From assembly GCA_002221725.1 (NCBI GenBank), contig NJFT01000077.1:62001-126000 (forward strand): a DNA stretch of 64,000 nucleotides. Reading direction: 5' to 3'. Source of the stretch: Scedosporium boydii (Eukaryota > Ascomycota > Sordariomycetes > Microascales > Microascaceae). Both the position numbers and the translations under genes were made by a program. The notes under the pieces are model-generated. The model made no database searches and was not told where the DNA came from. It saw only the letters and a program-made list of their open reading frames with translations. This document shows positions 37,281 through 49,770 of the stretch, piece by piece. How positions within the stretch are numbered: position 1 is the stretch's first letter; the number at the start of each line of letters is the position of its first letter.

Positions 37281-40200
37281 TATTGGCCCATACGCTTGGC
37301 GTTTTGCGAATTGGATTCGGAATTGAGAGAGGAAACGTTTGATGGATCGTTGAGCGGGTTGTGGAGGAGCTGATTGCTTGGTAAGCACGTTTTGGTGATG
37401 TTGAATTCTTTTGTGAGCAATGTCGAAGGACGATCGGAGAATCTAGATGGTCCGAGCGCCCATGATCTCATCACCGCCTTGCCGGTCGCTGCTTTCCTGT
37501 CCGTCCCCACATGTTGGCGATTCACCCTGCTCGCGCACCTGCTTCGTAGTTGTAACAAATTGAATGCTGTTTGATGGCACTTGACGACACTATTTTGGCA
37601 ACGAAAGAATTGCCGAAACCAGACGCTCGTCAATGTAGTTTACAAGGTAGAGATAGAAATACTGTAGGCCTAGACCCCGGAGATTTAGCGGCCATCAAGA
37701 AGTCCCGCCCTTCCCAACTAACTCCCGAATCCCGTGGACCCTCCGATCCCCAGCTATTGGTAATATCCGCACTTTCCGAATCCCCAGTCCTTCCTCCCCA
37801 GAGTTCGAGGCAGGATTCCCGCAAAACGGGGCCTGGTTAGCTTGTGGTGGATGTAAGTAATACAATTGGAAATTAACAAGCAGGACGATATCAGCGCTGT
37901 CGACGTCATAGGTTCCAAATCCAGTCAGTTGACAGGGCAGGTCAAGACGTGACTGACCCATCTCCCCTTGTCAGCATCTCAGTTGCTTAAATCCGACCGG
38001 AGCAGGATTTCGGAGACAACCACTTTCACTCTGGCGCTACTCCGCCGCTCCGAGAAGCTCTTCTTTCATTACGAAGTAACGAAGTTAACCTAACAAATCT
38101 TAGAAACCATCCAAGTGGAAGCCTAGGCTCTCCATCTCTAATCTGTCTGGTTGATCCATGCGAAAATCGATAAGGGCCTATCACCAGAATCATGTGGCAG
38201 CCTCAGGACTTTATCGCACTCCCTCACCATCTTTGCCCATCCTGTAGGTCCTTGTGGCCCCCTTTTCCGAACGTGACAGATGTGTGTCTCAGCCCAATGA
38301 CTGAACCGCCTGGTCAAAGCTCCCAGATGACAATTCCATCCCGAATCATCATGTGGTCCGAGGGAAGGAATCCTCACAATATAGATAAAGACAATCAAAC
38401 AACCTTTTATTGGACGTAGGCGTTTGGGAGGTGCTCAACTGCTTCCGACTCCGGGATGCTGCTCGCACAGACCAGCTGGGGTTGCCCAAAAACGCGGGTG
38501 GTCCCTCTGGCCCGGCCTTCCGGCTGGGGTGGACGGTGTCCTCAACAGAGACCGAGGCTCCAATTTCCCATGCTGATAGACTGCGGTGCCTCGGAGCTTG
38601 GTTAACTGCCGCACCACTTTCCCCCCTCATTCTGTCCCTCACTGGCACTTTACAACCCCGCGGATCATCACGACATCAAGAGCCGAATGGCAGCTGGTGC
38701 TCAACGGAAAATGATGTTTAGTTACACACTGGCTGGTGTCCAGAGGAGCTATACACCCTATACCCCCCACAATTTGTTGCCATGTTTCATATCCTGCTTG
38801 ACGGTTCCCTTGTAAGCACGCAATGTCGCCAATAGCTGAAGGCCAACGTGGACGGCCAACGTGACGCCCCCACTCTCCTGGCCAGGCCAGGCCTGTACAA
38901 CAAAGAAGACTATTGTGCCCAACGAGAACCTTGGGTTCGACCTGGTGGTTGAAGGACAGACTTCCTCCTACTTCGCAGTTATTTACCCCATTCTACTATT
39001 GTACGCGGGTCCCGCCTGGTCTCTCGTTACTTTCACGCCTCTTCCCCGCCTTCGATCCACCTCTCGCTTTGGCACGGCGTGGGAGCGAGCTAATACTGAG
39101 ATCTTGCAAGCAACTTTCTCACTTGATAGTTTGGCCTCGGCATGGGTTGAATTTATTAGAACACATACGAAGTACAGCTAAACACAGCAATATAGGACAA
39201 AGGAAGCGAGTGCATCCTACATTCTCACGTGCACTGCGCAGCCTCCTTTCCTGCCGCTCGAGAGGGAAGAAGAATAAATAAAAATGTCCGTTTCCTGTCG
39301 TACCTTGCTGGCAGCCGCAGCACAGCAACAGACACTCACCGCTCTTGGCCAGCAGGCTTCCCCGCTGTCCACAGCACTCGGGAAAGGCGAAAAGGCGGAG
39401 CGTTGACTTACCCAGCTCGGGCTAGCCTGGTGCACACTGTAAGATGTGCGCAGGCCCGGGGGAAGTTTCCACTGCCCCGAGTATTTACCGGCGTTGTTTT
39501 GGCCCTTGTTTATTCTGACTTGCATGTGCGATTTTTATGCGAGGGGTAGTGTTGCGCCCTTGGTGGTATCCAGGGCGTATCTTTTGCAAGTCCAGTCGGG
39601 CCGGGGGGAATGCCCTCACATTGGGATTGGTCACAGCAAGGCCAACGCCAAAACCAAAACCACCGGATTCCGTTGGTAACAACGGCGGGATATGATTCAT
39701 TGCCGAGAGTGGTCGAAGGCTGAGAAGGAGGATGCAACGTCCCAACGCATGCATTTCGATGCTCGATAGTTTACTTGTTTATTCGGGCAACACGCAGTCG
39801 GGATATTGTTAATCAGGGTATCACCGATTTTTGATGACCGCATCCTCCAGGGAATCCTGTGTCCTTCGAAAAGTGTTGATCCTTGATTATCCCTCTGTAC
39901 GATTTCAAATCCAGGGCCAAGCCATCTTTTTCATTGAAATCCTGTCTCGCTTATGTACCTTTTCGTAAGGCCAGCCAACAGGGTTTCCTCGGTTGTTATG
40001 TTAAAGACATCGACAGGGAGCAGATTTGTCAGGTCCTTATATACGAAGTTTAAGATTGACGCACAGCTCTGTCATTGCAGCGGGTTTACCGCTCACAACC
40101 AAATCCCCACCCCCGTCGAGGACTTTGTCGTAATCAATTCGATCAATTCCGTTGTCAGTAGACTTAATGGTCGAAGTGCTCTAGCCTGACCAAGACTTCG

Positions 40201-41926
40201 TATCACCGCCAGCTTTCACATCCCAAGAGTCCTTCAATCGCCGTTATGGCCCGACTTGTGAAGGACGTGCACATCCTTTATCTCCCCTCACTTAGAGGCC
40301 GATACCCGAGGGTGAGAGGATCTACGAATTTTCAGATGGGATGTTGAATATTATACCGTATACGAAGTACTGCTAATCGCCGGGCAATCGTCCCCCAAGC
40401 GCAAGGGGACCCTGCTGGATCGGTCGTGGAGACTTATCCTGGGCGACCCCGCTGAACGACTTCTGGCCCCATGACCTGCAAAGTACTGACCGAGAATAGC
40501 GCAGTGCTTGTCGTGTAAAATTGACCAAATCCTTCCCGGGTCGTTGTCACTTTCACCGCGATTCCGATGGCCATTTTGTACCCCTGAAATGGGATAGAGT
40601 GCAAAGGCTCAAATGACAGGTTGACTCACTGAGCTTGCTAAAGGAGCGATCCAAAATAGAGAGAGTTCATCAAATGCAAATGAATCACCAAAACCATCCT
40701 AGCAGGAACTCGCAGATCCACAAGGCCGAATCTCTTATCTACCGGATACGGTATATCCACTCCGAGCGGCTAAGCGAGGAAAGGGAAATCTTGTGACCCG
40801 AAGCGTTGGGGAAGGAGAAACTAAATGTGCACAACGAAAGAACTCGCTACTTCCAATCTGACTAAAAGATTTTCGATGTTGAACCTGCTTCGTATGAAGA
40901 AAAGCCAGTCCCAGTGACACGCGGAATGCAGAAAAAAATTCAAGAGCGAGAAAAAAGTTGCAAAAGAGTGGGGACGTTTTTAATACGCACACACCCCTTC
41001 CCGAGTTTTGGTCCAGATCGACCAGTAAGATGGCGTCCTTTTCACACACCCCTGGATCCCGATCAAGGACAAGGGTCCTTCCATCGGCCTGGTGGGGAAG
41101 AGAAACTTCAGTGAGTCAAACACGGAGAAACCGATACCGCCAAACTCAGAAGTGCGCGGAGCCGATCACTGACTTTAAGGGATTTCGAAGGGGGTTTGAA
41201 TGGAAATGCTTCCGCCTCGGCCAAAGAGACCGGAAGTGGAAGTGATCATCAAAAAGACGGACAGAGTGAGCGAGTGAGCGATAACGACATTTACATGGAG
41301 AATTCATAACCTGGTCACTTTTATGGGAATCACAATCATGGAAGAAGGCGTAGTGTAAAATGGTATCAATTGTTTGAAATTCAGGTGCTTGACGGTAGGC
41401 AGAATAGCAGAGCCATGGTATTATTTGATATACCGAATACAAGGAAAGCATACCACAATAATCCACCAAGTAGTTCGGTTCGCTGTCCGAATGCGGGGAC
41501 AGGACCCCGAAAACCGCTCTCGTCCCCTCCGAATTCCTGGTTCCATGCTCGCTCGAGGAAAAGTAACGATGTAAAGAAAAAAAAATATAATTTGTTTGTT
41601 CCTGAAAATAAACCCCAGAGTGGTGTTCGTCCTGTTATCCCGGTCCCAAGGTGTCTTGAGTGCAGAGAAGAGAAGATTCCATCCAATGGATATCACATGT
41701 AATAAAAGTTCAATGCCAATGAAAAACACTTTTTTTTTCTCGTTTTCGAGCCAATACCAATGCCAATGCCGCTGGTAACTTTTTTTTGGTCTTTTCAAAA
41801 CGCCGTGCCCATGCCGAGGTATAATCGCTTATGCCCAAATGTAAAAGGAAAAACAGAGACAGATATATGAAGAACATTGAGAGTACATCATTAAGTCGTA
41901 TCGCGTCGCGGAGCTGATTGCCGGGT
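37281..41926. other. 4.6-kb gene-free region
   Basis: No recognisable gene. Exact TACGAAGTA copies begin at 38070, 39166 and 40361. Longer open frames, such as those near 38.4-38.7 kb and 41.4-42.1 kb, overlap each other on both strands and carry no motif. The right end probably contains the 3' untranslated region of the acidic protein gene. Confidence 0.5.
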
Positions 41927-42724
41927 TTAGCATATCGGTATCGCTGATACGAGTCTCGCTGGATTCCTTGTGGGCACGTAGAATCCTTGAGAGTAGAATG
42001 ATGTCTCTTGTTGTTGTTGTTGTTGTTGTTGTTGGAGTTCTTCTTCTTGCGTCTCCTTTTCCGAGAAAGTGAGCACTGCTGTCGGCGGCGACGGGGGCAT
42101 CGTCTCTTCTTCTGAGGCATCCGAGTCGTCGTCGAGCTCAGGCGGCGTGTTGTGGGAGGGAGTTCGGACTAGTCCGAGGTCGGTGTAGTCTTCATCATCT
42201 TCGTCCATGTCATCGTCGTCGTACTCTGATATCCTTGTGATGGGAGCATTGGGAACTGGTACGCGGCGGAAGGAAACTGCATCGGCCATCTCGACATCGT
42301 CTTCATCCTCTTCGTGGCTGTCGCAGTCGCTATCGGACTCGTCCGAGGAGGAATCCGAATCGGAGTCCCAGTCTTCTTCGGGCACCTCGATGATGGTGTC
42401 GTCGTACTCAATGTCCTCCTCTTGTTCTTGCCTCGCGGCACCACGGACTGATTGGTTAAACCAGCTCTCTTGCTCACGCTCGGCATCCGCAAGCTCGAGC
42501 ATCAGGCAGTCGAGGAGGTTGGCGTGGCCAACGAGGAGGCGGAGGTCGTGGTCGGAGCGGGAAGCCTCCTTGGCGAGCTTCGCCCTCGCCTTGTGGGCGA
42601 GATAGTAAGTTTGTGTGATAGACATGGTCTTCTTCTTAAGAGAGAAGGGAGTGTAGGCTGGGGAGGCGGGAGCCGGGCGAGATGGATGTAAGGAGGAGGA
42701 ATTGGATGTAACGATTGCAGTCAT
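41927..42724 (-). CDS. Conserved fungal acidic protein with polyQ tract
   Basis: A single-exon 265-aa protein of unknown function. The N-terminal ~100 residues look structured and carry the most distinctive block: Pro/Ser-rich start, then KKKTMSITQTYYLAHKARAK and LRLLVGHANLLDCLML, predicted helical. The middle (about 105-190) is extremely acidic (runs of Asp, Glu and Ser). The C-terminal part holds a nine-residue polyglutamine run coded by nine identical CAA codons (TTG repeats at 42008-42034 on the plus strand) and ends YVPTRNPARLVSAIPIC. I recall similar proteins with the ITQTYYLAH motif in filamentous fungi, all uncharacterised. It has no signal peptide or membrane segment. The acidic, low-complexity make-up suggests a nuclear or scaffold role, which is only inference. 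Confidence 0.82.
   Translation of the reverse strand: MTAIVTSNSSSLHPSRPAPASPAYTPFSLKKKTMSITQTYYLAHKARAKLAKEASRSDHDLRLLVGHANLLDCLMLELADAEREQESWFNQSVRGAARQEQEEDIEYDDTIIEVPEEDWDSDSDSSSDESDSDCDSHEEDEDDVEMADAVSFRRVPVPNAPITRISEYDDDDMDEDDEDYTDLGLVRTPSHNTPPELDDDSDASEEETMPPSPPTAVLTFSEKETQEEELQQQQQQQQQETSFYSQGFYVPTRNPARLVSAIPIC
42008..42034. repeat. (TTG)9 microsatellite inside coding sequence
   Basis: Nine perfect TTG units, read as nine CAA (Gln) codons in the minus-strand gene. Because the codon is not varied, length polymorphism by slippage is likely. Confidence 0.95.
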
Positions 42725-45700
42725 CTTGATAGAGGAAGAAAAAAAAAAAAGAAGAAGGGAGAATTTTTTGTGGAAGTGAGGTTTTGGGAAGGTGTAGTTT
42801 TGTATAGGAGAAAAATAAATGTTCTAAGATGTTGAGATAATGACGAGCCCAGTCGAATTTGCGCTGTGTGAGTCAAGGCAGCAAGACCGATTCCGGCAAG
42901 ACAGGGGGTGGATTGGTGGTCTGGACGTTCTGCCTAGCGTCTAGCGTGTATCAAAAGGTACGGTGTGGTGGTGGAAGGTACCACTGTAGTAGGCGATAGG
43001 TGATAAGAGTCACTGATTTCTGCGGGCGTGCTCTCTGCGATTTATCCCCGAGGTTAATTTTGCTGCTGGCTAGTAGGCAGAAGCTATGGGAGTCAAGGGC
43101 CACCGGGATTGAGTAGCGAGTCGGATTGAAGAGTTTGAAGAGTTGTTGAAGCTGTTATCTTATTGCCTTCAGGCTGCGAGATTTGTTTGGATGTGCTGGC
43201 GCCGACTTGGGAGAAGCCAAGATAGTCTTGAGATCAAAGTTGGTATCGTCGTGTTATCGTCCTTGAGGAATGATGGATGAATGATATGAAATAGAGGGAA
43301 GATGGAAAAGGCTGGTGGGATCGTGGGGAATGTGAATCTTTTTGTATTTCCGAGTCTACATTTCTACTCCGCCCATTTTCCCTCTTATGTCCTAAGTGCG
43401 GATACAACAACAACGATCATAATCCCTCGTGGACTCGTGTGTTTGGATTGTAATCATGTGTGCGAACTTTGTGCTCGTCTGCGTGTCGGGCCCGACTTTT
43501 CGGGGTGGCAGGAACCTTGGGGGGTGTAGAATGTCTTGGAGGGGGCGTGTGTGAGATTGGCGGAGAAGATGTGAGGGGGAGAGAGGCGTGGATATTGGCG
43601 GGATTGGAACGAGCTGTACGAAAGTTACGAGTGACTCGCAAAGTCCGCAACAGGCAAGTCCTGGTAAAGTCCGAGGTGTCCGCGGCGGCGATTGATGGCA
43701 GGTAGGAAGCCTAACTCTGGGTTCCTCTCAGGTAGATGGGGCCAAGCCTCCCCAGCTTGACGTCCCAGATGCCTCAGAAATCTTGCGCGGAACCCATGGG
43801 TCCACTCCTATTGGTACAACGCAGATACCTTAATGCCCCAGGAGCAGGGCAGACAAAGTACACACGTCACTGGACACCGATTCCGTTGCTTGTTGTGTAC
43901 AAACCGGATTTCGCATTCTCGCACTCGGGTCCCTCGCGGAAAAGGATAGAAACCCCACGTAATTCTCTCTACGAAGTACGCTTTTCGCAGCACCAAACCT
44001 AGGCCAAAAGGGCTCGATTTCTTCACAACAACAAAAGCTCCCGCCAGTAGGTGACGAATCCCGAATCCGAGCGAGCGATGGACTCGTCAAGAACGGCATG
44101 AGGTCACCAACATTGCAGGGATCATTTAGCTGCAACTTGAGGACACTCGTTCATCCGCTCCTCCTGTCCCTTAATAATTCATCACCGACGGAGTTTATTA
44201 GTAAAACAATGCGGTTGTACCTTGTCCTCGTCTAGATTCATAATCAGGGACAATTGATGCTTTTTAATCTGAAGTTGCAAATTTTCTCCCCCAGGAGGCT
44301 CTCTAATTTACTAGCATCGTTGTCTACATTTGCTCTGCACCATTTTTGGTTGGTTTTAAATGTTCCCTTCGTGCCATTCTAGTACCGCTCATCCCATCAT
44401 TGTCGCCAGTAAAGAATGAAGTTCATGCCTGACGGGCGGAATTCCTGTCCGCATATCTCTCCGACGGGCATGGCAATTTACTAGCCACACAGGTATAATT
44501 ATGGTGACGCAGAGCCTTGCCCCGGTGGGCTTTCCCACCAAAACCCACCAGTCCCCATCAGTCCATGCCGGCGGTATTACAATTGATCCGAGATGAGTTT
44601 TGTTCGGTTCGGGTACCTTGACCAGCCCGGCGTTCGCCTCAAGGCATTGAGGACGAGGCAGGCAGTTGTCATGCCCCTCCAAAATAAAACTCTCTACGTC
44701 ATCAATCCTCACCCTCCATCATGACTGCTGCGACAACTGTGCTATTGCTTTTAAGCTTAGATGTTCTGTGTAAATTGTGACTTGGAATAGCACGCATAAA
44801 CTATTAGGCTACTAAGCGAGTTCAACACGCCTAAAATCTCCCCATACCATCACGTCTTTTCAAAGGGGAGAGCAGGATCCTGAGTCGATTTTCGCATGTT
44901 CTGAACTACTTGTAGTCCCAGGCATCAGGATTTCTTTTCGTAGCGATCAGGTGCAGGAACTATTGAAACAAGAGGTACTATTGCGAGTGTCGTCGTCGTG
45001 CCAGAAGCTTCTCGACAGCACGATTAGCAATGCCTTGTAGTTATATTGATGGATTAAGCCTATCGCAGACACTTGCACCCCACAGACGACATGCAACAGT
45101 ACGCCAGCAACAAGAAACGCGCAGCAACTTTGAAGACTTCGCCAAATAACTCGTTATGGTTTTCTACAGGGCAGACTCATTGCGCCGCCTCCCGAGCCCT
45201 TCTTTTGACTTCACGTATGCACACCCCCTTCCCCCTCGAACCCGAGACCCTATCGGATCCGACCTGTGCGACCCTTACAGCCCAGCTGGTTGGTGGAGGG
45301 CGGAAAGGCTCGGTCAGCATACTGGATGGCAATTGTAGGTCAGATTAACTTGCGGTTTGTCGTCCTTTAGCTTTTGGGGGTCACCACCCTCGCGTTCCTC
45401 TCTTCTGAATGGTCAGAGTACGGTTTTCGCTTCACGGGGCAGTACGACGAACACGAACAGTGCTCGCGTAACACTCTCTTGATCTTTCCGCACTCGTACC
45501 TGTCAGATTTTGAGTATGCGTAGGGCTGGGTTTGCTGAGCCCGAGGCTGTAACAGTACATCAATATTGTCAGAGCTCAATGCAAAAGCGACATCACCATT
45601 TCCTGCGGAAATTGTATCTGGACCACCACGAACTTGATCCACGTCAGCGGCACGCAACGTAACACGTAGACTTGCCTGACCCCCTGTTACCGAAATGTTG

Positions 45701-48700
45701 AAGCCTAGACATCGGAAATTGAAAGGCTCATGTGTTAATTTTTCTATTTGCTCGAAGGTTACTTCACAAGCAAAATTAACTTCATGACAGCTCCCGGGGT
45801 TAAATTCTCGGTTTTTACCGAGACCTCAAAATCCGAATTCTATTGAATTTCCAGTTCACTCCTGCGAATGTACGGTGCGTCGTCTCGGTTTCGCCTGTGA
45901 TCACGAAGTACGGCTCTGATGAACGAGACGGGCTCGCCAAGGCATTATTCATTCCCGCTTTACCATCGCTTCCCACTCATGGAAAAGCCATTTACTATAA
46001 AGTATTAGGGTGACACCCGTAAAAGACGGGATGGCGTAAAGGAATCTCCTCCCCGGGCGAAAAGTGAAGCGAGAAATCTCTCGAATGATGCTGGTGTCGC
46101 TGTTAGAGGTGGGCCCTGACGCCCATCGGACTTAACAACGGCGAACCTTCCCCCAGATTCGCAGCCCACTAAAAACCTTACTCGTACCTGAGTACTTGTA
46201 CGGATCCCATGAGAAGCCCACGCGCCGCCTGCATCGCCCTTCAAACGAAGAAAGTTGCAATAGGGAAATCCGCCAACCGGAGACCATTAATTTGAATTTT
46301 GAGGCTATGGAACCGTGTGCTGTATATTGGAGAGAATAGACCGCTCCCCCGATCACTGAACTCTCTGTGCATCCCGTCTAAGGCCCGTTGAATAGTCGAT
46401 TGGTGCGAATTAAAGGCTGCATCGCCTTGCTTCATGCTGAGACTGCCTCGCAATCCGTTCAATTAGTCGAGTTAGACTTCCGGCACGTATTCTGCCGTGC
46501 TGTGCCTCATTACGCTATATTTCTGAAGGTACGCGATGAATGCAACCTCGTGCCCTCGTGTTCTCTTACATGACATCAATCTAAATAGTGAAAGATCTGT
46601 AGTTGAGATGGAATTTATCAACGGCGACCCAGAAGCATCGCCCTGTCATCCAAAGTTACGAAAAAAGTTAGGGTTTCGGCCTGAATACAATGCTGATTTG
46701 ATGCCTTCTGCAGCAGGCAGAACCGTCAATTCCCGATTTCTTCTGTTCTCGTGACTCGGATGATGCTCCAGAAGCAGGATAAGCTTCGCCCGCGGCATCC
46801 GTTGGTTGAGTGTGGATTAAGACCCTAGCGCGCAAGAAGGTTTTTGTCGGCGTCTTCGGTATCCGTGTGGGTTCCCATTCTCCGGTCGGCCCCGATCCGC
46901 CGACGGAATGTATCTATTGATCCTGGTCTTTGTTCTACTTCGTACTTCTTAATCTACGGAGTACAAGCAAGCGAGCAAAACTTTTTTTTTCCTCCTGGGC
47001 GGCGATGAGTATGACTACAAAGTTCGTCGCATCAGAGCCCAGCCACTAGGCCCTCGCTAATGGCAGTCGTCATTCTGCATACGGCGTAGCATTCGACAGG
47101 GACGTTTGACGCAATTTTCTCGGCTCAGCCAGGCCAGGGTTCGAGTTTTAGTGTTGCCTTGGCCGAACAGCGACACGCCCCCCATTTCCTCTTTTCGAAT
47201 CATGCCTTTCGCTGCCATATTGGGGCCCTGACGATGGGTGCACGGAGGAGCAAAGAAATAACTCACTTGGGCGCGTGATGTCCACGGTTTCAAAAGTCGT
47301 TAAACGATGGCTTTCTGTTGGAGAGACAACTTTTTGGATGGGTCCCTCACTGCCACCGCTGGCAATGCCGAAGATAGGGAACCTTGATGCATTCTTTGCG
47401 TGGCGCCCGACTTCCTTATGCTGAACCCTTCACTCAATTTACGGATTCCTGCCACGTTTGCGGCTTATCTCGAAGAAGGAATCCCTCGCATTCCGTACTT
47501 TTTGCAATCGTGCGACGTTGCCCCATGATGGTTGTTTGCGATAGTCAAACAATTCCTGTTATAAGAGAATCATATCTCGGGTTCTCAGCGAATATTCTAT
47601 ATGGCGCAGCTAACCTTATAGAGGGGGTTTTAAACTCCCATCCAGCTCCAATAAAAACTGGCGCCGGAGTGTCGCGAGCTTGCATGAACAGGCACAAGAG
47701 CTCCAGCACTTCGTAACGACTCAAGTTGGAGCTTGTGACCAACAGTCCAAAAGCCCACTCGAGTTCCATCTTTAACGGGGGGTATATGAGTTGCGTTGCA
47801 TATCATTCCCACTTGGATATCTCTTTTCGCTACCAACTATTGGCCCCCTCCCCCGCGAAGGGCAGGCCGAACGAGTCCATGCATCTTCAATTGTTTGTCA
47901 ATGTTTCTCGAACGGTTCAAACAGCATCTGTATCAGGCAGTGAGTTCCCATTGCTTGGACCGGGATCTGGGGCACTAGCGATCCAAACAAGGTTGGCAAG
48001 GCTCGTCGATGACTGTGATGGAGATGTTGGTCGTGTCTGATGTTCAGTGGAGGATTTCCCTCCTGACATCATCCGATTGGCATCAAGAACACGGCATCCC
48101 TTCTTGGAAGAAATCGGACGTGTGTCATTCAGGCGTCCAAGGTAGGTGATTACTCGTTTAGTCCAACAATCCGAAATATGTGCAGACGGCTTTCGACCTC
48201 TTGAGGGCATGGTTACGCAATGAGACTGGTGATGATGCTGCAAGCATCGTTTCCGACAAGTTGGGGGAGCTTTGCAGAAAGGAACTTGAAATGAAACTTC
48301 AAGCTTTCCACGGCCTTGCGCATATCGTCTCTTCTCGTGCGTATCCGGAGCAAACGGCATTCAAGCAGCGACATTCATTCAAGTCCTATATATCGGGAGC
48401 AACTCTCGATCCGGCCGTAGTCACCCAATTGGCATTGTGCAAAATCGACTCATGCCTGAGCGCGTCGAGACGCTTCAAATCCCATCACGGGGACATTTCG
48501 CGTCGTCCTCGAAATAAAACCTGTGGGTTGCTTTAAAATAAGATTGACAAGAAGGGATATGAGAAAAGACGTTGATACAAAAAGTTCCTCTTAAATACAG
48601 TCAGATGGGAATACTCTTACAAGAGAAGCGAGTCCTGCGACTTTGTTCACCTTCTTGACAGGCTCGCTAAAGAGCTTCAAAACCAGACACGTCCTGCTCT

Positions 48701-49770
48701 CTGATCCCCCGCTCGCCATCTCCCCGCTATTACCCAACGCGTCGATGGACTCACGCCCTCTGACCCCGCGATGATTAGCAAGATCGCGACAAGAAAAGAT
48801 GAGCGATCGAAGCATAAACTTCCTCTGAGGCTGATTTTTTGGCGAGAGCATCATGAGATCACCTTGGCGGGGTGGGAGCCTGACCTCGTCTCGTCCTCAA
48901 TCATTCTTGTAATGCTATGCCCCTCGTCTTATTAAATGCCTCTTTTCCTCACCTTCCCCCCTTCCCTTAGCCTAACCTTTTTACTACCCCTGGTGTAATA
49001 TTTACTCCTTTACCCCTTCCTTGGACAACGCCGAACCAATACCCTCCAGCGCAGAGAATCCTTAGCATTGTAGCGAAAGCGATCGTTTCGTCCATCAGCC
49101 AAGCCTCACACCCACAACAATGCCCAAAGAGCGAAACTGGGCTAACGCGCCTCAGAAGGGGCTTGATCAATGCTCCTCAAAAGCCTTACACTCCAACCAA
49201 ACGGGATCTATAGCGAATGAACCTTTTCATATAGGAAGAAGAAGAGAGAAAAGAAGCTCGTCGAAATCCGTTCCTATTTGCGGAGTTCTTCACTCCCGAC
49301 CACATACCCTTCTGCGCATTTTATCCGCAACCACAGGGATGATGCCTCCCCAAAGGATAAAGAATAAGAAGAAAACCCAGGCCTTGGGAACCCAATCTCA
49401 TCCGTTCGGGAGCGATAAAAGGGTCATCCTGGTGGCTTTGGCCGGGAAGACCGGGGTTGCCAGATTTAGACGGTTGGAATGAGCTCTCCATAGACCTGAA
49501 ACCCGGGCCAACATCTACGGGTATTTCCTTGGTGGGGTCGATTGAAGGGTAGAATGTGGGGGTTCCAGGGCGACGACGACAAAAGGGCAAATTGATCGAG
49601 GGGGCAGGCATGTAATCTCTTTCAGACGTTTCGTGATGACATGTTCTATTTTGCGAACCATATAGTATATTGAATCAAACTAAAATTAAGGGAGATGACG
49701 AAAAGAACGCAGGAACGCATTGCGGACTCCACAATATCCATGTCAGGCATGAACCCTCATCACCACTCCC
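42725..49770. other. 7-kb gene-free region
   Basis: No supported gene. Exact TACGAAGTA copies begin at 43970 and 46936 (reverse orientation), and a TACGGAGTA variant lies at 46955-46963. The largest frame, plus strand 48180-48536 (118 aa), has no motif I know. The first ~600 bp next to 42724 are A/G-rich leader or promoter of the acidic protein gene. 49100-49770 lies in the 3' flank of the helicase gene. Confidence 0.5.

Noticed and set aside
48180..48536. 118-aa plus-strand frame with a helical look
   Set aside because: No family recognised, no splice partner found, isolated in a 7-kb gene-free stretch. Could be reconsidered with transcript data.
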